Assembly: GCF_963259705.1 (NCBI RefSeq)
Contig: NC_081844.1
Coordinates: 106,666,671 to 106,730,670, forward strand
Source: Myotis daubentonii
Taxonomy: Eukaryota > Chordata > Mammalia > Chiroptera > Vespertilionidae
Direction: 5' to 3'
DNA length: 64,000 nt
The position numbers and the translations under genes were made by a program. This document shows, in pieces, positions 44,661 to 56,029 of this stretch. Under the pieces are notes generated by a model. It ran no database searches, was not told the origin of the DNA, and saw only the letters and a program-made list of their open reading frames with translations. Position 1 is the stretch's first letter; each line of letters starts with the position of its first letter.

Positions 44661-47600
44661 TGAATTGTTGGCCTCATGTTTTCGCCCTTCCTGTCTCTGG
44701 CTTTTTTGAGGCTTACCAAGGTAACGGTGTCCTCTTCAGGGTGACCCACTGCCAGGGGATTCCCAGCTAGAGGCAGCGAGGACCTGGAGGAACATTGAGC
44801 TGTTACGTAGATGTATTGATAAACATTGGCATTTTTCATAGCTCAGAGCATAGTTTTGTTTATACTTATTCCTCTTCGATTCTTTGGGCAAGCGATTTCT
44901 CTGTGGGAAATAAAATATTTTGAGTCTCTTCTCACTCAAACGTTTGCATGTTTAATAATTTAAGTAAGAATACACAGAGCCTGAGCCGGGACGGGAGTGA
45001 ACACCATCACAGCAGTGTTCCTTCTGCCAGGGCCTGTGCTAGGTGCTGGGCTCCAAGGAGACTCGAGAGACCGCAGGAACTTCCGGCCTGCTGAACAGGC
45101 AGCTACGAACAGGATCGCAGAACAACACAGGAGTTGTTACATGCGCAGAGGGCTCTAGGCATGTTACCACCCAAGTATTTGTGAGGACGCAGGTGCCACG
45201 TCAGCGGGGTGTCAGAGAATTGACCAGCCTGAGTGCCTGGGCCCTGGAAGAAGCCCTCTTTGCTCCATTTGAGTGACACTGAGCCTGTCAGGAAGCAGAT
45301 GGACATGGCCTCGCACGGACTCGTTCTGCTTCAGGACCTGATCTCTTGAGACCGCCCCTCATGGGAGCCTCTGCCGTGGCCCAGGAACCGGGAGCTGGGG
45401 GAGCCAGGTCAGTGCAGTTCTCGGGAAACTAACCCTCTGGGAGTGGTCTGCAGTTCACCGACATTGATGGGGAACCAGGAGAGCTCCTCAGCCACCAAGA
45501 AAAACACTGGTTGGGAAATACTGTAGTGTCTCGACTGGAAGGTTCAGAACAGCAAGGAGGAGTTAAAGTCCTAGAAGGCGAGGGTGGTGCCCAGGAAGCC
45601 GCCCCCCGCCAGGTGCTGTCCCATCAGGGAACCCAGCGGCTGCTCTCAATGGCCCAGCGAGGTGGGTAGTCATCAGACTAGACTTAGAGGAGGGGACTCA
45701 CCCAGACCCAGACCCAGCCGACGTGAGATGATTCATGTTCATCTCTAAGGGACCAGGCTGTGTCGCAGGCACTGTTGGGAAATAAAGGGCTTAGAATCTG
45801 AAAACCAGGAAGAACCAAAGCCCAAGTGTAGCAGGTGGAGGAACCAAAAGCTAGCCTCAGGATCAGTGGGGAAAGACGAAGGGAACAAAACAGCATTGGC
45901 AGTTGTAATGGGACTGTGGGTCCCCAGATCGCATACCTATCCCTCAAAGATGGCTTCTAGCTGGCGGGCTTAGAACTGGATCACTTTGTTAGAAGGGGGA
46001 CTGTGTGGGAGGGTGGAGAAAAGGGGCTGGATTTTCTTTTTTACTTGCAGAGAGAGGCAATTGGAGACTGTCGATTGCATAGGAATTTGCAGCAAGAAGC
46101 AGGATGTGAAAGGGGCCCAAGGTCACTCGGGCAGATCTGCTGGCCAACTTCAGGCTTCTTCACTGTCCTAAATAGGGAGCGTCTGTTAGAGGATCCAGAA
46201 CGTTTGACCTGAAAAAATGCCAACCTCCATCTCTTTAAAAAGTTTTAATCTTAAAATAACAGCCAGGAGTTAACAGGAAATGTTCAAGGTCCAAAGAAAT
46301 CTTGAAAATACTATGAAGGACACAGAAAACTTGAACAAATGCAAAGATAGACCAAGTTCTTGAACAGGAGCAGTCAGTAACACAAAGTTGTCAGTCTTCC
46401 TGCATTAAATAGAAAAGTGAATGCTGTCCCAGTAAGGACATACCAATGGGGTTAAAAAAAACAAACTTTAACATCAGTTCACATAGGAAAAATTACAGGT
46501 GGGAGCTACTGGGGGCAAAGCAACTGGTGGTTAATCCCCAACAGATATTAAGACACACAAAACTATAATAATTAAAAGTGGCATTTTGGTGCATGAATGA
46601 CTTGGTAGGTCAACAGACTAGAAATACATTCAAACTTAAGAATGTAGTATGTAAATGTGGCATCCCGAACCAGTGAGAAAAAAAATGGATTATTCAGAAA
46701 ATAGTGTTGGAACAACTGGGTAACCCCCCTCTGGAAAAAGTAAAGGCTCCATACTTCATACCAATAAGTCACCATACATTTTGGTAAAGACCTATATGTA
46801 AAAAACAGAACAAAAAACACACAGAAGAAATCATAGAAACAATTCTTGGTGGTGGGCGAAGGCCTTCCCTAACTTGGATCCCAAATCCAGGAGTCATAAA
46901 AGAAGATGGATAAATTCTATGTGAAACAAAAATTAAACAATTTTTGGAGCACTTCCTGTGTGGCAGGCTCTAAGGTTAAAAAACAGCCAATTAAAAATTC
47001 CATAGACTAAGAAAAAAGCTCATAGGTAAGAGCTAATCCTTCAGTAAATAAAGAGCTCCCGGGAATTGACAGGAAAAAGACCAACCCAATGAAGACATGA
47101 GCAGACAATAAATACAAATAATTCTCAACCGCATTCACGAGAAGAGAAGTGCAGATTTTAAAAACGGCATTTTTCACTTGATCAGATCGGCAAACATCCC
47201 AGTGTTGAACACACCATGCTGCCCAGGCCGTGGGAAGCAGGCATGCCGGAGGGAGTGTAAACTCCCACAGGTCAGGCCTCTGTGAAGAGCGGTTTGGTGG
47301 CGAGGGCCAGAACTTCAAATGCCCATGCCCTTGGACCTGGCAATTCCGTTCGCGCTGGGCCAGTCGTCACTCCCGGTGCCGGTTTCCTCGCGTGTAAAAA
47401 GGGGATAATTCTACCTCCTGGGGCTGTCGTGAGAGTTAAGTTAGATGATACACATATAGCACGTAGTACTAAGAGCCTGCCACACAGGAAGTGCTCCAAA
47501 ATGTCAGTATAATGTAGTAACAGCAGCCAGTGCGCATGCGCTCCGGCCCAGGCCACTTTCCCACGCTTCGCTGGGTGCTCCCCCCCCCCCCCCCTCTCAT

Positions 47601-47900
47601 CCCATTGAGTCCTCCGGCCAACCCTGCGCTTCCCACCAGGTGGCCCCCGGGGGGACTGGGCCACAGAGGTGGGATGTGGGTTCACTGTCAAATCGGAAAC
47701 ATACAAGAAAGCTTAAAGAAATAGAAAACACTGTCAATGCCACCTTCCAGGGACATCCCAACTGGTACTTTTCCAGGCTTGCTTTCCCCCCCTCTCTATG
47801 CAAAAAAAAAATCTGTCATCCTTAGAATGGCTGGCCTGCGGGAGATGGGGAGAGGCCATCGTGGAAGTGTTCTTGATGTTCCCTCCTCTTCCTCTCCGTT
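44661..47900. other. CREBRF-BNIP1 intergenic interval
   Basis: About 3.2 kb. 45000-45280 may be a MIR-type relic (GGGCCTGTGCTAGGTGCTGG). 46400-47240 is an old sense-strand L1 (separate entry). 47580-47595 is a run of 16 C's. No gene was recognised. Confidence 0.6.
46400..47240 (+). mobile_element. Old sense-strand L1 ORF2 3' fragment
   Basis: Contains recognisable L1 blocks such as AGTGTTGGAACAACTGGGTA and CAATTCTTGGTGGTGGGCGA, ending near the GGAGTGTAAACTCCCACAG region. Highly diverged and without a frame. Confidence 0.65.
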
Positions 47901-48640
47901 TTGTTTTTCCCTAGGACCACACGACAAGGCGAGGCTGAATTCCCCCCACGTGCCGAGGGAAGTCCTGGACTCGGCGCCGCCGCCCTCGCGGGCCTCGGGC
48001 CGGCCTCTAGGGGGCGCTGGCGCGAGGCCGTGCGGCGCGGAAACGCGTTTGAAATTGGCCACCGCCGCTGCCCGTAGCCGGCGTCTCCAACATGGCGGCT
48101 GCCCAAGATGTCCACGTCCGGATCTGTAACCAAGAGATTGTCAAATTCGACCTGGAGGTGAAGGCGCTTATCCAGGTACTGGTTCCCGGGGCTGGGCTTC
48201 GGCTGCCCTAAACCCGAGCGCCGCTGGCCTCCTGTGAGCCCGCGGGCTCCCTCCCGAGCTTCCCCCGCTCGGCCCGGTCTCCCTCTCTGGTCGCTGGCCC
48301 CGCTCTATGGCCGGCTCCCTCCTCTCCGACCCCCTTTGGCCCCTTCCCCTTGACCCTTGGCCTTGAGCCTCCATCCGGGTGGCGTTGGCTCGCCCTTTCC
48401 CGGGACCCCCATGCCCCTCGCCCCTGCCCAGGCTTCCCCTTTGTGGCCCCGCCGGGCCCCCCCCCGGCCCCCCCGGCGGCCCCCCGGCCCCCATAGGGAG
48501 CCCCGCCCCCTCCGCTGGGGGGCGTCCGGAGGCCTCAGCCTCGCCCCCTGCTGGCCAGCTCCTCTGGGCCCCTGGCCCGTGGCCCCCAAGGCCGCCTGGC
48601 AGGGGCGGCACCGGGGGAAATGAACGTCACCCGGACCCTA
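47900..48640 (+). promoter_or_regulatory. BNIP1: CpG-rich BNIP1 promoter and start region
   Basis: GC-rich and CpG-dense from about 47930 through exon 1 and into intron 1, in a TATA-less setting. The start codon is embedded in AACATGGCGGCT (48089-48100), which matches the classic YY1 core AAnATGGCGGC. The long reverse frames at 48168-48611 and 48305-48589 are consequences of GC richness. Confidence 0.8.
48092..48175 (+). CDS. BNIP1: BNIP1 exon 1 coding part (residues 1-28)
   Basis: ATG at 48092 in AACATGGCGG; donor TCCAG/GTACTG after 48175. It encodes MAAAQDVHVRICNQEIVKFD and on to ALIQ, phase 0 border. Confidence 0.95.
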
Positions 48641-51600
48641 GATGTGATTTAGGAAATGAGGACACCGAGTCAAGTGGCGAGGCCTGAAGCTGAAGGCGGG
48701 TGGTGGCAAAACTGGGACCCCGAGAAGGGACTCAGGGCACCCAGGTGCGTTAGCTTCCTTGAGCCGTTCGTTGAGGGGTAGAAGGTAATAGTGCAATAAA
48801 CCAGCTGGCACACGCAAGGGGGTAGGAATGTAAACGCAGCTCCTTACGTTTAGCAAGAAGGAAACCAAGAGTTTTAAACCTCGGTTTTAGGCAAATCGTT
48901 TCCATTTCCAATAAATGTTACTAAACATCAGATGTAGATTCCGAGTTTGCAACTAGCGGGGACAAAAAGTGAAGGAAAGTAGGGCCTCCCACCACCACCA
49001 CCACCACCACTCCCGAAATCAGATGCAAAATAAACCGAATGAGTTGCCAGGAAGGGCGATTTAATGATTAAGCCAGAGAACAAGTGAGGAAGTTTTAATG
49101 CAAACATTTACACTCCCCTTCTCCCGTGTGTACACCACCAAGTGCCGGGCCAGTTCTGAAATCTGATGAGAGCGAGCGATCATAGCTAGGTTCATGGCAC
49201 TCTTACTGTGCTTCAGTTCCTCTGCTAAATGCTTTCTGTACATACATGGTCTCCCAGGGGTGCTCAAACTTTTTAAACAGGGGAACAGTTCACTGTCCCT
49301 CAGACCGTTGGAGGGCCGGACTATAGTTTTTAAAAAAACTATGAACAAATTCCTATGCACACAGCGGCGGCAAAAACACCCGGCGGGCCGGATAAATGTT
49401 TTCGGCGGGCCGCATGTGGCCCACGGGCCGTAGTTTGAGGACCCCTGGGACTCTCTGCAGTAGGTGATACGATGAGGGACAGAACTGAGGCTCAGAGCTC
49501 AATTGATTTTTTTTTCGAGGTTGCACGGCTAATAAATAACACAGCTAGAATCTGAATCCGCATAGTCTGGCTCTAGGGCCTGCTCTAAAACCTGGCTCCC
49601 CTAATTCTGACTGTCCAGAAACGAATTCTAAACCTACCCTTGAGTCTGTCTACGAACACTGCGCTCTATAATAGGTGGTTTGTAAAATCAGATTGAAGCT
49701 AATCTTGTCATCTGATGCCCGGAATTCAGCGCCCCGATTTCCAAAGGTCTCAAGTGAGTAGCCTCTGCTTTGGATTTACATTTTAGTTGAATACACAAGC
49801 TACTTTAAGGCTTTCAGACTTGCCAGGTGGCGTTTTGTTAAACTTCAGGAACTAATAAGTCAAGACAGAGTTGCGTTTCTCTCTATGCTTTCATGTTACC
49901 TATTCACAATCAATTTAAAGAGGGATGAGAAAAGTGTAAATTATAATGTCTTTGCTTGTGTTGCAGAGGTAAACAGCAAAGACCAGGCTGAAATACGGTC
50001 GGGGGGCCAACCTCAGCTGTGGCGTAAGCCAGCTCTCCCTGTACTGATGGTGTCATTTTCTTTCGTTGCCCTGAGAAAGGCCCCCTCATCTCTTCAATGT
50101 CTCCTAGGATATTCGAGATTGTTCAGGACCATTAAGTGCACTTACTGAACTGAATGCTAAAGTGAAAGAGAAGTTTCAACAGTTGCGGCACAGAATACAG
50201 GTGAGCAGCGCAGAACTGAGATGCCAAGAACTGAGATGCTAAGGAAGGGGGAACGAGGAGGGGGGCTCGGTCCTGGGACTGACCTCTGCCGGAGAGCTGT
50301 CCAGGCTCTTCCTAAACGTGTAGACAGGGAGGGAGCTGTACTAACCGGCTATCCAGGTCACTGCTAGGAACTTAGGCATGCAGCGCACAGCCAGCTGTGA
50401 CAGACGGTGGCAGGGACGCCATTGTCCTTGGAATTTTTCAACTTCAAAGCTCTGCGGTCACTTGAACTACTTTCTTTTCTCTCCCACTCTCCAACCCATT
50501 CACCCCAGTCCATCACCAGTGTCTCCTGGGTAAATTTTTGACGCTGTCGCTTTGCCCAGCCTCCTCCCCTCTGTTTTGTAATCACCAGTTGCATCATATG
50601 CACATATACACTCCTGAATGCGACTATGGTATATGTGCCATCTCAAAACACAACAGTGAGAAGTACCGGTGTGGATAACGTAGGTGTTTCCGCGCTGTGC
50701 CTTCAGTGAGGGTGGCAGAGAGCTGCCCGCCTCTCAGAAGGTGTTGGGCACCTGCTCTGCGTGCATGTGGTGCTGGGGTGTAAAGCCTTAGGTTGTTCAT
50801 ATTGCAAGGCCCCAGATGCCAGCCACCAACTGAACCCAAGAAGACAGTCTGTTCCAGAGCTGGTGGAGAAACTGGCTATTTGGACCCTCAGAAACAGCAT
50901 GTCTGTGCCCTGCGTGTTGTCTTCCAAAGGAATTTTCCGGGGCAGTTCTCAGAATCCGGTTTTTGATATCCCCATGATGTCTAAGTGGGGTCTGTCTCCT
51001 GTTCGGATTTTTGTGCTGCGTGGCAGGTGCACCACTCGCGGCTGTCTGCGCTGGTCTTGGGCTCCTCCTCGCTGTGGGGTCTTGGGATTGTCCTTATTTT
51101 CTTTCTTTTTTTAAAAAATACGTTTTTATTGATTTCAGAGAGGAAGGGAGAGGGAGAGAGAGAGAGAAACATCAATGATGAGAGAGGATCATTGATCAGC
51201 TGCCTCCTGCACGCCCCCTACTTGGATGGAGCCCACAACCTGGGCACGTGCCCTTGGCTGGAGTTGAACCTGGGACCCGTCAGTCTGCAGGCTGACACTC
51301 TCTCCACTGAGTCAAACCAGCTAGGGCTGTCCTTATTTTCTTACCGACTCGGCTCTATCTAAAGGGATGTTGGGCATTCCTCAGTGCCCTGCTCTAGGAG
51401 GGTTTTCCAGTGCTGCTTATGGCCTGGCTGGAACTAGAAGTGCTCCCTGGTTTTCGTATTGGCTTTACAGTGATTTTCACACGGAGCTGCTTTCCCCCAA
51501 AGGAGCTGGAGCAGTTGGCTAAAGAGCAAGACAAAGAGTCGGACAAGCAGGTTCTGCTCCAGGAGGTGGAGAACCACAAGAAGCAGATGCTCAGGTAGGC

Positions 51601-54600
51601 GGCTGGCCTCCCACCGGGGGCCTCTGCCGGTCTCGTGCTTCCTGGGAGGCTCCCTGGGTTTGCCTGAGACACCGGGGGCCAGGGACTAATTGTGTCATTT
51701 ACACTCGGACGGATGTTCTCTGGAGATGAGTAATTCTCACAGGGGAGGGCACGCAGGGGCTGCTGGGTAGGTGGAATGGGCACAGTTTACAAAAGCACAT
51801 TTACATTTGCTTTGTTACACTGTATTTATATTTTTAAAACAAAACCAAAAAAAGTTTGCTATTATAATATAGGTCCTTTTTATCTAAGGAGAATTGGTAC
51901 CAGAAAAAGTCCACTGAAAGCGAACCTGTTTAAGATGGACCAAAATTTAGAAAGTTTTGAAGGGGCCATTTTCTTAAAAGTGAAACAAGAACATGTAAAT
52001 AAGCTCATGTTATATAAAATTGAGGTGATTGTGACTGTGTGCTAATGCTTGATTCTGTAATTGAAGGTATGTGCTATTTCTTGGTATTGAATTGGGGGAC
52101 TTTTCCAGCAAAATTGTCTGGAACAGTACCTGTCCCTTCACTTTTGACTTTTATACCATAATCATAAGAGGGATTTTATTGCAAAAGTATTTGAGGGCCC
52201 CCTCGCCGGTTTGGCTCAGTGGGTAGAGCGTTGGCCTGTGGACTGAAGGGTTCTGGGTTCGATTCTGGTCAAGGGCACATGCCTGGGTTGCGGACTCGAT
52301 CCCCAGTGGGGGGAGTGCAGGAGGCAGCTGATCAATGATTCTCTCTCATCAGTGATGTCTCTAGCTCTCTCCCTCCCCTTCCTCTCTGAGATCAATAAAA
52401 ATAAAATGTAAAAAAAAATAAAAGCCTTTGTGAGGCTCCATCACCTTCCCCAGCCCTACGGGGGCCGTTCTTCTCCCTGAAAGCCCTGCGGGGCCTTCCC
52501 GAGGGCTCCCTTCACCCTTCATAGGTGGTCGGACTCTGCCATATCCGTGTTTGTCTGCGGCTTTGCTTCTGATTTGAGAGACGCTCCAGCATCTTCCCCC
52601 CGATGGCAGCTGAGTTTCTGACACCCAGCGGTCAGGAGGCCGCTCGGCTGCCGGGTGTGCAGGCCGGGGGTGTGCCGGAGGCTGGTCTGAGTGGGGAGGA
52701 AGGTGTGAGCGGTGACCAGAGCTAAAGTGCTTGGCTCAGTGATACTTTGTGTCAGGACGCCTTTTGCTTCCCAGGGCCACCAAGGGCTCTAGATGACAAA
52801 CATTGAGTAAGGAGGATCGCCGTATAATGTACAGAAGCTATGCCAGACAGAATCACTGAGCGTGGGCGGAAAGTTGTGGAGTCGAGGGCAGAGGAGCGAG
52901 CAGTCAGTCAAGGCTCTGGCTATGGTGTGTGGGGGCTGGGCCTGCCTGGGTGCCCGTGCCCGTCACACCGAACAGTAAATGTTGGCTTGCTTGTCTTTCT
53001 TCACAGGAAATGTGAGCCCCTCGAGCGGGCACTGTTGCTCGTTCATCTTGCATCACGGGGCACGCAGACTGTCTTGCTAATGACAGTTTGAAAAGGTCAC
53101 TGATGTTTTAACACATTAGCCATGAAATGGCATAGCAGCCGCTGGTCAGGCGTCAGGGACAAATCTGAAAACTCAGCCTCGGGTGCCGGAGAGGACCGCC
53201 TGTCAGTCCACGCACTCTCCGCGTGGCTTGAAATGTTTCAGGGGAGCGCGGTGGGTATGAGCCCGCTGCCTACGCGTTCTAGCGCACGAGCTTGGTTCTC
53301 GGAGGGACCCACTCGCTTTTTCTGGTTCACCCACAAAGGCGGCCCTGCTGGCTCCCGGCCGCCGCTCACCCAGTCGGAGCTGTCCCTCCCAGGGAGAGCG
53401 GGTAACGCATGTAGATAATCATGTCCCACCGGCCTGCTGGTCCATTGTGTTTGTGTCATCCGCGATCTGTCTGTGGGACGTAAAGAACAGCAGACCTTGG
53501 AGAAATGTTGAGAAGAACTGCCTTTTGATGATTTTTCTACTTCTTACAACAAATACTGGCTGAACAGCGGCGCCAGAAACTGTCAATTTGGTGCTGGTAA
53601 TGCAAACGTGGGTGAGGCAGGTCTCGTGGGGCAGAGCCCACCGCGTGCAGGGCAGAGCAGTGAAGTGGGGAGAGCTGGGCAGAGCCGGGCCTGTGTGCCC
53701 CGCTGGGGATCGGAGGTTACCCTGAAGTCTGGAGCCATGTGGGCTGCAGAGAGAGCTGTGCCAAGGCCAGACTCTCCCTCGGGCTGCCCGGGAACAGGGA
53801 CATTGCAGGCAGTAAGAGACTGTCCCGGAGGCGGCCGGGGTCCAGACGAGAGGTGCCGGGGCCTGAGCTGCTGCAACTGCTGGGGCAACAGGAGGGGGAA
53901 GCGGCAGGAGGTGGGGATGGACTCCGTGGGCCGCCCCTGCGAGCCCTCCCCCACCACACCTGCCGGAGGGAAGACCTGCTGTGACTGGAACTGTCAGCCC
54001 AGCAGAAACTCACGCGTGCCCTTGTGATTCCAGCAATCAGACGTCATGGAGGAAAGCGAATCTCACCTGCAAAATCGCCATCGACAACCTAGAGAAGGCA
54101 GAGCTTCTCCAGGGAGGAGACCTCTTGAGGCAAAGGTATCTGTGTCTGCTGCAGAGGCAGCCGGACGCCCTGCTGGCCGTCGTTAAGAGGCTCAGCACAC
54201 TCCTGGGCACGACCAGGAACATGCAGCAAACAGGCATGCGCGTGAGAGACTGAAGCATGGGTCTCCCTCGCCTACGGGCTTCCCCGCAGCCAGGCTTTTG
54301 TTGACCTTCCTCCTCCTCCTCTGGACTCCTAGGAAAACCGCCAAAGAGAACCTGGCGCAGACGTCCAGCACCATCACCGAGAACCTCATGGGGATCAGCC
54401 GGGTGATGTCCCAGCAGGTGCAGCAGAGCGAGGAAGCCATGCAGACACTGGGTAACGCCGGGCTGGAGGGGAAGCTGCTCCCGGGACACGGGCACCTGCC
54501 CCAGGCCCCTCTGCCCCGCCCCGTCCACGCTGCCTGCCCTGCCCACGGCTCCCAGTTGCTTCTGTATCGATCTGTGGTCTCCAGCAGGGATGGCACCACA

Positions 54601-55611
54601 AATTAGGTGGTATCATCCGCCTCTTTCTTCCATGAATGGAAGCATCTCACACGCCTCTTTCACGCTCGCTGTCCACGTAACAGAGGTTGCCTTCTGTGGC
54701 GTCCGGTGACGCCTTGCTTTACTTTGTGGGGGAATCGTGCCAGGTAACCCTCTTCCCAAGTGGCAGGCCCAGGTACCCATGCTCAGCGGTAAAGTTGACT
54801 CCCGGGCACAGCGACCCTGAGGGGACAAGTGCCTCCTGGTAGGTGTCACTTGGTGTCCAAGCCCAGGCCCTCCGTCTTTAAAGCTACAGCCGTGTCCCGG
54901 GACCAAAGGACTTGCTTGTGTGAGGGCTGGTGGCAGGGCCAAGCCCTGCCTTTCCTGATCCCACAGAGAGCGACCTGGCCGTCAGGTGTCCTGGCAGGGC
55001 GCCCCCACAGGTTAAAGGGCCTGGTACCCTCCAGCTTCTGTCCCCATATGGACCTCGTGGGGCCGTCCGCGGTCACGGGATTGGTTTTGTGGAGGGTGGT
55101 CTCAGCAGCGCCGGGTGGCGGCAGGAAACCTTGGTTACGGTGAGGAAGAGCCTCTCTGCCCTTCTCCCTGGGGGTCTACCTGGGGCTTCCCGCTGTGGCC
55201 TGTGACACTGTATATAGGAAACAACGGCTCTCGAGCCGGGTGAGACCCAGGGAAGTTTGTCCTGGTCTCCACTCTGGCTGTCTCTGTTCACAGTCTCTGC
55301 TCTGGGAACTTGCTTCAGAGAGCAGTGTGTGTGCTGGGAGCCCGGCCAGCAGGCCAGCTTCGGACTGTCCGCTCTGCAGCCTCTGAGTCAGGCTCCCTCC
55401 CTCTTATGTTTCAGTCACTTCTTCCCGGACTATCCTGGACGCCAACGAAGAATTCAAGTCCATGTCGGGGACCATCCAGCTGGGACGGAAGCTCATCACA
55501 AAATATAATCGCCGAGAGCTGACGGACAAGCTGCTCATTTTCCTGGCCCTGGCCCTGTTTCTTGCTACGGTTCTCTACATTGTAAAAAAGCGGCTCTTTC
55601 CATTTTTATAA
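48092..55611 (+). CDS. BNIP1: BNIP1 (SEC20), Qb-SNARE of Golgi-to-ER traffic (6 coding exons, 228 aa)
   Basis: Coding segments are 48092-48175, 50108-50200, 51503-51594, 54034-54135, 54333-54451 and 55415-55611, all with GT/AG borders and a continuous frame. The 228 residues equal the human length as I recall. BNIP1 is an ER tail-anchored SNARE acting with syntaxin-18, USE1 and SEC22B in retrograde fusion, and it also binds BCL2-type proteins (known). Visible: N-terminal helical region, charged coiled-coil around 60-90, BH3-like core LLQGGD at 114-119, SNARE helix about 130-195, transmembrane segment 203-220 and a short basic tail (KKRLFPFL). The start is chosen because it gives the known N-terminus (MAAAQDVHV) and sits in the CpG-rich promoter. 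It lies about 3.5 kb downstream of the CREBRF 3' end, same strand. Confidence 0.97.
48176..50107. other. BNIP1: BNIP1 intron 1
   Basis: GC-rich at the 5' end (CpG region), with a (CAC)n run near 48990-49010, a hAT-like MITE at 49255 probably inserted into a MIR relic (49175-49254 and 49448-49615). The rest is unassigned. Confidence 0.7.
49255..49447. mobile_element. hAT-like MITE of a different family, 193 bp
   Basis: Starts CAGGGGTGCTCAAACTTTTT and ends CGTAGTTTGAGGACCCCTG, an inverted repeat with a few mismatches, in the CAGG...CCTG style of hAT. The interior has GGCCGGA and GGGCCGCATGTGGCCCAC blocks. The 8-bp target duplication is too decayed to be convincing. The surrounding sequence looks like MIR. 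Confidence 0.75.
50108..50200 (+). CDS. BNIP1: BNIP1 exon 2 (residues 29-59)
   Basis: Acceptor CTCCTAG at 50107, donor ACAG/GTGAGC after 50200. It encodes DIRDCSGPLSALTELNAKVK to HRIQ, phase 0 at both borders. Confidence 0.96.
50201..51502. other. BNIP1: BNIP1 intron 2
   Basis: Contains a young antisense SINE (separate entry). The rest was not recognised. Confidence 0.8.
51104..51327 (-). mobile_element. Ves-type SINE with 15-bp target-site duplication
   Basis: Antisense SINE with ACGTTTTTATTGATTTCAGA, a GA-rich block and the head CCCTAGCTGGTTTGACTCAG on the minus strand. The perfect repeat TGTCCTTATTTTCTT flanks it at 51089-51103 and 51328-51342. It ends about 175 bp upstream of BNIP1 exon 3. 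Confidence 0.93.
51503..51594 (+). CDS. BNIP1: BNIP1 exon 3 (residues 60-90 in part)
   Basis: Acceptor CCCCCAAAG at 51502, donor CTCAG/GTAGGC after 51594. It encodes ELEQLAKEQDKESDKQVLLQ through KKQML. The first residue is Glu where human has Asp. The last two bases form Ser90 with the next exon. Confidence 0.95.
51595..54033. other. BNIP1: BNIP1 intron 3
   Basis: AT-rich at first (51780-52200), then a sense SINE and then GC-rich unassigned sequence. Frames at 53583-53957 and 53608-54027 lie opposite each other in GC-rich sequence and are not supported. Confidence 0.75.
52203..52424 (+). mobile_element. Ves-type SINE, sense orientation
   Basis: Begins CTCGCCGGTTTGGCTCAGTG, with box-like TTCGATTCTGGTCAAGG and a tail of ATCAATAAAAATAAAATG plus an A-run. 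Flanking AAAAGTATTTGAG and AAAAGCCTTTGTGAG are similar but imperfect. Confidence 0.9.
54034..54135 (+). CDS. BNIP1: BNIP1 exon 4 (residues 90-124 in part, BH3-like motif)
   Basis: Acceptor GTGATTCCAG at 54033, donor CAAAG/GTATCT after 54135. It encodes NQTSWRKANLTCKIAIDNLE and KAELLQGGDLLRQ. The BH3-like LLQGGD core is intact. Read-through past the donor would end at a stop near 54253. Confidence 0.96.
54333..54451 (+). CDS. BNIP1: BNIP1 exon 5 (residues 124-164 in part, SNARE helix)
   Basis: Acceptor GGACTCCTAG at 54332, donor CTGG/GTAACG after 54451. It encodes KTAKENLAQTSSTITENLMG and on to EEAMQTL, the start of the SNARE helix. Confidence 0.96.
54452..55414. other. BNIP1: BNIP1 intron 5
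   Basis: About 960 bp of GC-rich sequence with no recognised repeat. The polypyrimidine tract before 55415 is CTCCCTCCCTCTTATGTTTC. Confidence 0.75.
55415..55611 (+). CDS. BNIP1: BNIP1 exon 6 (residues 164-228) and stop
   Basis: Acceptor TTATGTTTCAG at 55414, TAA at 55609-55611. It encodes the second half of the SNARE helix, the transmembrane segment LLIFLALALFLATVLYIV and the basic C-terminal tail. Confidence 0.97.
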
Positions 55612-55995
55612 GAGCCAAGAGCTGCCAGCGTCTGCCCTTTCAGCTCTGGTGTCAGGACCCAGCCAGGCTCCTGAGCTCTGGCCCAGCTGCCAGCCGACCC
55701 ACCTCCCCGGGGGTCCAGGTGCTCAGCAGGACGGATGGAGATGGTCCGCCCGGGTTCTGGCAGGTGGCTGCCTTGTAAAGGACGGCAGAGCCAGGGGAGG
55801 CCTGTCGTCGGGACGCCTACAGGCACAGGGACTCCGAGAGCCACCGACGCGGGGTGGCTGCTACGTGGGGCACGCGGAGCCCGCCCTCTGGGCTGTGATG
55901 TTCTGCTCTCTCCCTCTCCCGCTGCGGCCTTCATGCCTGATCAGGGGGAGGGAAGAGAAATGGGGTGGGAGGATGATGACTTGGGTCCATTCCTG

Positions 55996-56001
55996 AATAA
56001 A
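55996..56001 (+). terminator. BNIP1: BNIP1 poly(A) signal AATAAA
   Basis: AATAAA in CCTGAATAAACTTGACTG, 385 bp after the stop, followed by a T/G-rich stretch (GCATTTGGTTTTATAAG). The 3'UTR would be about 0.4 kb. Confidence 0.85.
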
Positions 56002-56029
56002 CTTGACTGTATTGAATAGAGTGAAATGC

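Noticed and set aside
48168..48611. 147-codon reverse frame and overlapping frames
   Set aside because: Open on both strands because of GC richness in the CpG region; the real coding sequence is BNIP1 exon 1 upstream.
54136..54253. Read-through extension of BNIP1 exon 4
   Set aside because: The frame continues past a good GT donor and ends in a stop; the following exon joins in frame to give the expected protein. An alternative isoform cannot be excluded but has no support here.
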